Below are positions 15,895 to 20,601 of a stretch of 20,601 nucleotides of DNA, piece by piece. Numbering within the stretch: position 1 is the stretch's first letter; every line of letters begins with the position of its first letter. The stretch comes from Prevotellaceae bacterium (GTDB lineage Bacteria; Bacteroidota; Bacteroidia; Bacteroidales; Bacteroidaceae), in assembly GCA_003150315.1 (NCBI GenBank), contig QAML01000099.1:1-20601 (forward strand). Reading direction: 5' to 3'. The notes below the pieces were generated by a model. That model made no database searches and was not told where the DNA came from. It worked only from the letters and a program-made list of their open reading frames with translations. The position numbers and the translations under genes are program-made.

Positions 15895-15987
15895 CGAATT
15901 TAAGTGCACAAATCACGGTTTCCGTACCGCCCTCATCAAACATCTTCGCGTCTGAGAGCCTTGCCCTGTATCATTTTTCCCAAACAC

Positions 15988-16021
15988 GCCCGTAGGTTTA
16001 CATTTTTGTTTACCTACGGGC
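15988..16021. other. Stable intergenic hairpin
   Basis: GCCCGTAGGT (15988-15997) pairs perfectly with ACCTACGGGC (16012-16021), loop 14 nt. It lies about 95 bp upstream of the methyltransferase -7 element. Neither side has a strong T-run, so it is not a clear terminator. It could be the end of a small RNA or a protein-binding site. A partial copy, CCTACGGC, occurs near 16072. Confidence 0.5.
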
Positions 16022-16201
16022 TTAAAAAGAAAATTTCCAAATACGTTTGGTTGGAAAACATATCCGTTGGTCCTACGGCTTTGTGGGAAATGAGGGAAAA
16101 CAATGTTAAAAAACGGCATTATACACTCATTTATTTCAAAAATACAAGGGGTAGCGGAAAGGGCTTGTACAGGGGCTTGCGAGACATAAGGCATCTTGCA
16201 A

Positions 16202-16264
16202 AAAATACAAGGCATATATTTTAAAATACAAGGCACTTGTTTTGAAATAAGTGCCTTGTATTTT
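16202..16264 (+). repeat. Palindromic 3x21-bp repeat, copy R4
   Basis: Units at 16202-16222 (direct), 16223-16243 (direct) and 16244-16264 (inverted). Units 2 and 3 form a 42-bp near palindrome with changes that keep G-U pairing possible. Directly left, 16181-16201 is a decayed fourth unit: its AAGGCA (16188-16193) is exactly 21 bp before the AAGGCA of unit 1. The right flank has TTGAAAA at roughly the same offset as the TGAAA block of R1-R3, shifted by one base. It lies between the methyltransferase and small-protein operons. Confidence 0.88.
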
Positions 16265-16375
16265 TTAACATATTTGAACCATTGAAAAAAGCGACGGGAT
16301 TTGTCTTGTTTTTATGCCCTACGTTTCGCTTCAAAATTGCTTTCTAAAGAATGCCACGCCTTATATGATAAAAGT

Positions 16376-16405
16376 TCGGGCGTTACTTTTTCAAGCAACG
16401 CCCGA
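16376..16405 (-). terminator. Probable terminator of the fucosidase operon
   Basis: CGGGCGTT (16377-16384) and AACGCCCG (16397-16404) form a stem, extended by one A-T pair, about 50 nt past the small-protein stop. On the minus strand it is followed by ACTTTTATC, a weak U-run. Confidence 0.55.
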
Positions 16406-16452
16406 GCCGTATGGTTCTTTCCCCTGTCATTCAGGGAAAGCATGGTCTTTTT

Positions 16453-16647
16453 TCAATCTTCCCAGTTCCAACCGTCGTAATGACGGGATTGGGCTTCCTT
16501 TCCTTCGGTGTCAACGCCTCCGTTAACGAACTCGCTTTTGCCGTTTACTTTCACCTGACTTTTCTCAAGAGACACGGCAAACATCGCGGTAGCACCAGCA
16601 ACGCTGTACTTGCGGACTTGGGGTTTCGTATATTCTTTTTTATTCAT
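16453..16647 (-). CDS. Small protein of unknown function, last gene of the fucosidase operon
   Basis: 64 aa, beginning MNKKEYTKPQVRKYSVAGAT, then AMFAVSLEK, a middle GGVDTEGKEAQSR and an aromatic acidic end HYDGWNWED. The design (basic N-terminus with K-x-Y-x-K-P, a short weakly hydrophobic stretch, a Gly-Gly-Val-Asp segment and a Trp-rich acidic tail) resembles small hypothetical proteins I associate with Bacteroidales, but I cannot name a family. It starts 8 bp after the stop of the 739-aa gene (ATG 16647; the frame opens earlier with GTG 16659, which would overlap). The hydrophobic part is too short for a sure signal peptide or membrane helix. Function unknown; a role with the secreted neighbour or as a secreted peptide is speculation. 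Confidence 0.65.
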   Translation of the reverse strand: MNKKEYTKPQVRKYSVAGATAMFAVSLEKSQVKVNGKSEFVNGGVDTEGKEAQSRHYDGWNWED

Positions 16648-16655
16648 AACAATGT

Positions 16656-18875
16656 TCACTTTTTCAGCACTTTGTTGTGCCCGTTTATATATACTCCCTT
16701 TTGCAGGTTCTTGAAGTCCTGCATCTTCACTCCGTCGGTGGAGTAAATATCCGCGTCGCCGCTTTCGGGAGCAAGAATGTTCTCTATTGCCGTTGGCATA
16801 CCGTCTATGACAAGTTTAATGGGGCGACTTCCGGCTGATTCGTGCTCCTTGAAATATGCGCGATAGCCTTTCATCGTGCTCTTGCCTATTGAACGATAAA
16901 ATGTGTTGGAATTGAAGAAATATGTTCCGTATGGCAGAGTTATTTTACCGTCATAGTTGCCCACATAATCATAGTCTGTGCCGGTTGCCACGGGTTCTCC
17001 GCTTTCAATGGTTACGTTGTCGAAATTGAAAACCCCGTTTTCGGTGGAAGTGGTCAGGAGGAAAGGCACATTTGCAACCACCTTGTCGGAAGAATCAAAG
17101 TAAATCACTCCGTCATTCCTGCTGTTGTCGTAGGCATATACCCGGGCATCGCTGCCGAAAGCCGCCTGAATCTGCGCTTCATTGAGCGAGAACGGCAGAC
17201 ATACGGTATTATAATATTGCGTACTGAACTTGCGCGTGAGTGTTACGTTTATCTTTCCGTTCACATCGGGCATAGCCTCCGATTCGTCAAAGCTCACATA
17301 TTTTTTCTGGGCAAAGTTGCCAACAATACTTATATCTCCGTCAACGATGTCGGCAGGTATTGTGAACGATCCGTCGTTTCCGAACTGACTTGACAGATAT
17401 TTTACCTCGCTCCACTGACGATTGTTGTTAACATATTGCTCTCCGCTCAGATTATAACCGTGGCGCACCACAATATTGTCGTTTTCGAATCCGGGCGCAG
17501 GTTCTATTTTTATGCCGAAACTCTTTCCGAAAGCTGTGGAATAGTTTATGAGCGAAGCATTGTCGCTTGTGGTCAGGCTGCCATTGCGGTTCTGCGCGTT
17601 TACAACTACATTGTCGCCGTGCACATTGAGAAGCACATCGATTATACCGCCTCCGTTGTTCACGATGTTCTGCATGTTCACGGAATTGCTCCCGTCTCCG
17701 CCGCCGGCATCGATACAATTCCAATCCACTTTGAATCTCATTCGGTAAATACCCGGTTTCGTGGAAGAGGGAATGGCAAATGCGGGCATGGACAAGGTTT
17801 GGCGGCTGTCGCCTGTCAGAGAACTCCCGGTTGTGGTGTACAAAGTGTTCTCGTCGGATGCATTGTATGCCGAATAGGAAACGGCTTCGCTTGAGGAAGA
17901 ATTGACATTGTTTGTAATTACCGGCGTAAATTTCCCGTCGTTATTGTAATCTATATAAGCGTAAGCGTGCATCCAGTTGCCCTGATAGTTCACGGCGGGA
18001 GTATAAGAGTTTCCCGCTTTCACATTCCAAACAATGCTTGCCGTAGCATCCTTGTAAACGAGATGATAAAGGGCATCGGTAGTTTCGGGAGCGTAAGAAT
18101 ATTCCGCATCACTGCCTTTGAGCGAAACGCCTTTCAAATATCTTTTTCCGCTTGCGCTGCCTGATTCGCGCATATTGGTTTGCGTTTTGTCGAAGTTCAC
18201 GGAATAAACTTCGTCTGTCGGTTCCGGGTCGGGTTCCACGGTTCCTCCGCTCGATGTGAACGGACCTCTGCGCTGCGAAGATCTGGAATTTACTTCAATC
18301 TGGTCTATGTAGCACGCATAATCTTGGGTAAGGGCATGAGGAGATGCGAGATCGGGGACAATAACAAAGCTGTAAACTTTCACACCCGTTACTGTTTTTA
18401 TCGGGAAAACCATGTCGCACCACTGGTTTGCGGTCATGCTATAATTTGATTCAACCCAAAATTGCTCTATGTCGGTAGGTTCTTCGGTGAACGACTCTCT
18501 TTTTCCCAACCCCACGAGCATTACTTTCGAAGTGTTCGGCTTGTAAACCAGCACATGTACGTATTTGGTGGTTTCGGAAGTTGACAGCGGGGAATTCAAG
18601 TCCACTCTCACGCCGAACGTATTGCTTCCGAATCGCGAGCGTTGCACTCCGAGTATTTTTGTTGTCTTGTTTGATATTCCCGCCCCCGTATTGTTGAAGC
18701 AGTTGTCTATGACTTGCGCGTTGCCTTCAAGCGTTCCGGTGCGGAAAGGAGACTCTTCCCATGTGTCATAAACCCCTACGCTTTTATAATCCTGCGTGTC
18801 GAATGTTACGGATGTCTGTGCCGCAGCAGCTAATGAGAGCGCGGAAAGAGCCAATGTATATATTTTGTGATTCAT
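16656..18875 (-). CDS. Large secreted protein with GEVED-like domain and type IX-like C-terminal tail
   Basis: 739 aa with a signal peptide (1-20, cut near AAAAQ). Residues about 22-198 look like a beta-sandwich carbohydrate-binding or DUF4465-like module (VRVDLNSPLSTSE, YIDQIEV at the end). A Pro/Glu linker at about 210-222 (TVEPDPEPTDE) follows. About 290-420 is GEVED-like: AYAYIDYNNDGKFTP at 304-318 and KPGIYRMRFKVDWN at 373-386. Further beta-rich repeats follow. The last 34 residues (IYSTDGVKMQDFKNLQKGVY, then INGHNKVLKK) look like the C-terminal sorting domain of type IX secretion cargo. No catalytic motif seen. It starts 16 bp after the fucosidase gene. It may bind glycan at the surface; no enzyme role can be claimed. 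Confidence 0.75.
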   Translation of the reverse strand: MNHKIYTLALSALSLAAAAQTSVTFDTQDYKSVGVYDTWEESPFRTGTLEGNAQVIDNCFNNTGAGISNKTTKILGVQRSRFGSNTFGVRVDLNSPLSTSETTKYVHVLVYKPNTSKVMLVGLGKRESFTEEPTDIEQFWVESNYSMTANQWCDMVFPIKTVTGVKVYSFVIVPDLASPHALTQDYACYIDQIEVNSRSSQRRGPFTSSGGTVEPDPEPTDEVYSVNFDKTQTNMRESGSASGKRYLKGVSLKGSDAEYSYAPETTDALYHLVYKDATASIVWNVKAGNSYTPAVNYQGNWMHAYAYIDYNNDGKFTPVITNNVNSSSSEAVSYSAYNASDENTLYTTTGSSLTGDSRQTLSMPAFAIPSSTKPGIYRMRFKVDWNCIDAGGGDGSNSVNMQNIVNNGGGIIDVLLNVHGDNVVVNAQNRNGSLTTSDNASLINYSTAFGKSFGIKIEPAPGFENDNIVVRHGYNLSGEQYVNNNRQWSEVKYLSSQFGNDGSFTIPADIVDGDISIVGNFAQKKYVSFDESEAMPDVNGKINVTLTRKFSTQYYNTVCLPFSLNEAQIQAAFGSDARVYAYDNSRNDGVIYFDSSDKVVANVPFLLTTSTENGVFNFDNVTIESGEPVATGTDYDYVGNYDGKITLPYGTYFFNSNTFYRSIGKSTMKGYRAYFKEHESAGSRPIKLVIDGMPTAIENILAPESGDADIYSTDGVKMQDFKNLQKGVYINGHNKVLKK

Positions 18876-18891
18876 GTTCTTTTCCTCCTCT

Positions 18892-20403
18892 TTAATATAT
18901 GGATACAGTGTGGAGCAAGGGGCATGCTTTGCTCGAGGTTATGTTTATTTTTACGTATCTCGCATTTACGCCGCCATAATAGCTGAGAATAGTGCTGCCG
19001 TTCAGGGGTATTATTCGTTTGTAACCTATTGTGGTTTGGGTAATTCTCGTTGCCGCCGTTGTCCACGAGCTTCCGTTCGTGCTGTATTGGATGTTGAAAC
19101 CTTTTACACGCTGTCCTTTCTTAATATACTCCTGCAGGGCTACGTAGTGAAGCGTTTTGATGCTGCCGAGGTCGAACGTAATCGAGGCGGTAGTGGTGTT
19201 ATCGTCTGTTGCCCAGTACGTATCCTTGCTGCCGTCGTTCAAATTCGATGCCACATAAGTTCTGTTTTTTCCCGCTTGGCGTGTAGCGGTTGCCGTAACG
19301 GTTGCCGTTTTTGCGAGATCCGTTCCAAGGCGCGTGGTCATCATCTTGCCGAGTTCTTCGAGCACTTTCACGTCTGCATCGGGCAATACGCCGGCTTGGT
19401 TAGGCGGAAAGTTAAGAATAAGAGTAGAGTTTCTGCCCACTGTTTCCATATACATTTGGAATAGTTTCTCTGCAGATTTTACGGTTTCGCCGCTGTGCCA
19501 GAACCAGCCCCTGCTTGTTGCCTTGGCATCGCTCTCGCCGGCATTCCAAAGCCAGCAATCCTCAACACCGGTACCGCATGTGGCAGTATTTTCTTTCCAC
19601 GGGTGCATTCCCCAATTGGTTTCGCCGGCAACGCCATCCTCATTGCCTATCCAGCGAGCCTCGCCGCCTACGCCCCACATCACACAATTTTTTGCAAGGC
19701 TGTGAACTTTGTAACGCAAATTGGGGACATCGTAATAAACATAACGGTCAATGTTGACAGTAGTATTGCGTCCGCCATAATATCCGTCTCCTCCGTTTGC
19801 GCCGTCAAACCACATTTCAAACTGGTCATCGCCATATTGGGCGAGTTCTTCGCATTGCTTTATGAACACTCGGTCTATGTAGTCCTGTGTGCCGTAATAC
19901 TTACTGTTTCTGTCCCACGGCGAAACATAGAAACCGTATTTCATTCCGAGTTTGCGGGCCGCTTCGCCAAACGTCTCGGGAATGTTGGTTTGTCTGCCGT
20001 AATTGGAACTGTTGCTTACGTTATGCGTTGTGGTGGATGTGGGCCAGAGGCAAAAACCGTCGTGGTGTTTCACAACGGCAATGCCGCCTTTCATCCCCGC
20101 TTTCTGACATGCCGTGAGCCATTGCTCGGGATTCGGAATCTGAGTGGGAGCAAAAGTAGTTTCACTCTCATTTCCGCGACCCCACTCGTTGCCTGTGTAG
20201 GTGTTCATGCCGTAGTGGAAGAAACCGTAGAATTCGGTTTCGTTCCAAAGCAGTTGCCTTTCGCTCGGCACGGGGTGAACCGGTGCGGGTTCGTTGTCCA
20301 CGTTCTCCGGCACCTGCGTTTCGTCCAAAGCCAACTGCGCCGCGCTCCCCAAAGGAAGCATCAGCGCGCCGCAAAGGCACAGATAGTGTAATTTCTTCTT
20401 CAT
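18892..20403 (-). CDS. Alpha-L-fucosidase, family GH29, with C-terminal F5/8-type module
   Basis: 503 aa with a signal peptide (about 1-22, ending GSAAQ). The GH29 barrel is shown by EFYGFFHYGMNTYTGNEWG at 57-75, AVVKHHDGFCLWP at 109-121, GMKYGFYVSPWDRNS at 153-167, and FEMWFDGANG at 195-204, where Asp200 is the expected nucleophile; RNSTLILNFPPN is another family block. It removes alpha-linked L-fucose from glycans. The last 140 residues or so (about 360-503), with ASNLNDGSKDTYWATDD and ARYVKINITSS, form an F5/8 (discoidin, CBM32-like) module that probably binds sugars. No lipobox and no type IX tail, so it is probably periplasmic. First gene of a three-gene operon. No SusC/SusD pair in the window. 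Linkage specificity is not decided. Confidence 0.92.
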   Translation of the reverse strand: MKKKLHYLCLCGALMLPLGSAAQLALDETQVPENVDNEPAPVHPVPSERQLLWNETEFYGFFHYGMNTYTGNEWGRGNESETTFAPTQIPNPEQWLTACQKAGMKGGIAVVKHHDGFCLWPTSTTTHNVSNSSNYGRQTNIPETFGEAARKLGMKYGFYVSPWDRNSKYYGTQDYIDRVFIKQCEELAQYGDDQFEMWFDGANGGDGYYGGRNTTVNIDRYVYYDVPNLRYKVHSLAKNCVMWGVGGEARWIGNEDGVAGETNWGMHPWKENTATCGTGVEDCWLWNAGESDAKATSRGWFWHSGETVKSAEKLFQMYMETVGRNSTLILNFPPNQAGVLPDADVKVLEELGKMMTTRLGTDLAKTATVTATATRQAGKNRTYVASNLNDGSKDTYWATDDNTTTASITFDLGSIKTLHYVALQEYIKKGQRVKGFNIQYSTNGSSWTTAATRITQTTIGYKRIIPLNGSTILSYYGGVNARYVKINITSSKACPLLHTVSIY

Positions 20404-20514
20404 ATCACTTATAGTTCTTGGTTATACCAATTTTCGGTCTCTCGCCGGGGCGATGGAATGTCCTTTTCGGACGGGTTTCGAATGCTAATTTTTACGCTCA
20501 AAAAGGGTATTGGT

Positions 20515-20601
20515 TTACAGACACTTATAATTGCGAAAAATATAAGGCATATATTTTAAAATAAGTGCCTTGTATTTTAAAATACATGGCTTGTATTTTT
20601 T
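20515..20601 (-). other. Short open frame through repeat R5 (5' end outside window)
   Basis: Reading the minus strand from the window edge: KYKPCILKYKALILKYM, then PYIFRNYKCL, stop TAA at 20517-20515. The frame equals that of R2 and R3. The core heptads KYKALIL and KYMPYIF are kept, but the part after them is short. Same doubts about coding apply. Confidence 0.15.
20537..20599 (-). repeat. Palindromic 3x21-bp repeat, copy R5
   Basis: Units at 20537-20557 (direct), 20558-20578 (inverted) and 20579-20599. The third unit is altered to AAAATACATGG followed by CTTGTATTTT, still self-complementary at both arms. On the left (minus-strand downstream) CTCAAAAAGGGTA at 20498-20510 is the complement of the TACCC-TTTTTGAG seen after R3, but 20-odd bases closer, so part of the flank seems lost. 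It sits upstream of the fucosidase operon; the right flank is outside the window. Confidence 0.88.

Larger units (their letters stand above)
15859..16452. other. Intergenic region upstream of the RNA methyltransferase
   Basis: 594 bp without a convincing gene. It holds the methyltransferase promoter, a stable 10-bp hairpin at 15988-16021, an isolated half-unit AAAAATACAAGG at 16138-16149, repeat R4 with a decayed in-phase unit (16181-16264), and the hairpin at 16376-16405 that probably ends the small-protein operon. Reading frames running through R4 on either strand lack an ATG in good context. Confidence 0.6.

Noticed and set aside
19495..20391. 298-codon open frame antisense to the fucosidase
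   Set aside because: It mirrors the GH29 gene, whose motifs are unmistakable; its composition (Cys, His, Val-rich) is a shadow. The same applies to long antisense frames over ddl and cysS.

Overview
The window looks like a chromosomal segment of a Bacteroidales bacterium, most likely a Prevotella-type organism. Evidence: promoters of the Bacteroidetes type (TAnnTTTG at about -7, with TTTG about 20 bp upstream in the two best cases), no useful Shine-Dalgarno sites, a PorT-family protein, a secreted protein with a type IX-like C-terminal tail, a GH29 alpha-L-fucosidase, and household genes in a Bacteroidetes-like order. Species assignment is inference.

Layout. 183-4151 (minus): a PASTA membrane protein, an RluD-type pseudouridine synthase, D-Ala-D-Ala ligase and a glycerolipid-type acyltransferase form one cell-envelope cluster. 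4279-4437 (minus) is rpmH (L34), divergent from efp (EF-P) at 4693-5256 (plus). 5440-5805 (minus) is rplS (L19). 6650-8134 (minus) is cysS with its own promoter, and 8264-10900 (minus) is parC (topoisomerase IV subunit A). 11017-11736 (plus) is porT, divergent from parC. 12162-15858 (minus) is a tight run of four genes: an rRNA/tRNA 2'-O-methyltransferase, a membrane GT2 glycosyltransferase, a secreted PHB-depolymerase/feruloyl-esterase-like hydrolase and an AraC-family regulator. 16453-20403 (minus) is an apparent three-gene operon: a secreted GH29 fucosidase with an F5/8-type module, a large secreted protein with a GEVED-like domain and a type IX-like tail, and a 64-aa small protein. No tRNA, rRNA, CRISPR, transposase or phage gene was found.

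The most unusual content is intergenic. Five copies of a previously unnamed (to me) repeat sit at about 1-54, 6260-6322, 11952-12014, 16202-16264 and 20537-20599, always between transcription units. Each complete copy is exactly 63 bp, made of three 21-bp units. Each unit reads AAAATAYAAGGCA, four variable bases, TTTT, or its reverse complement, so neighbouring units form long palindromes. Conserved sequence on both sides shows that the 63-bp core belongs to a longer, oriented element of about 150-190 bp. The 21-bp period equals two DNA helical turns and also seven codons: in three copies one frame stays open through the core and encodes a lysine/tyrosine heptad repeat. Whether these are mobile (MITE/REP-like) elements, protein-binding arrays, RNA structures or tiny genes cannot be settled from this window.

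Functional links. PorT and the type IX-like tail of the 739-aa protein suggest cargo export through a type IX-like route. The fucosidase operon points to use of fucosylated glycans, and the esterase plus AraC pair may be a second, separately regulated polysaccharide or ester-degrading function.
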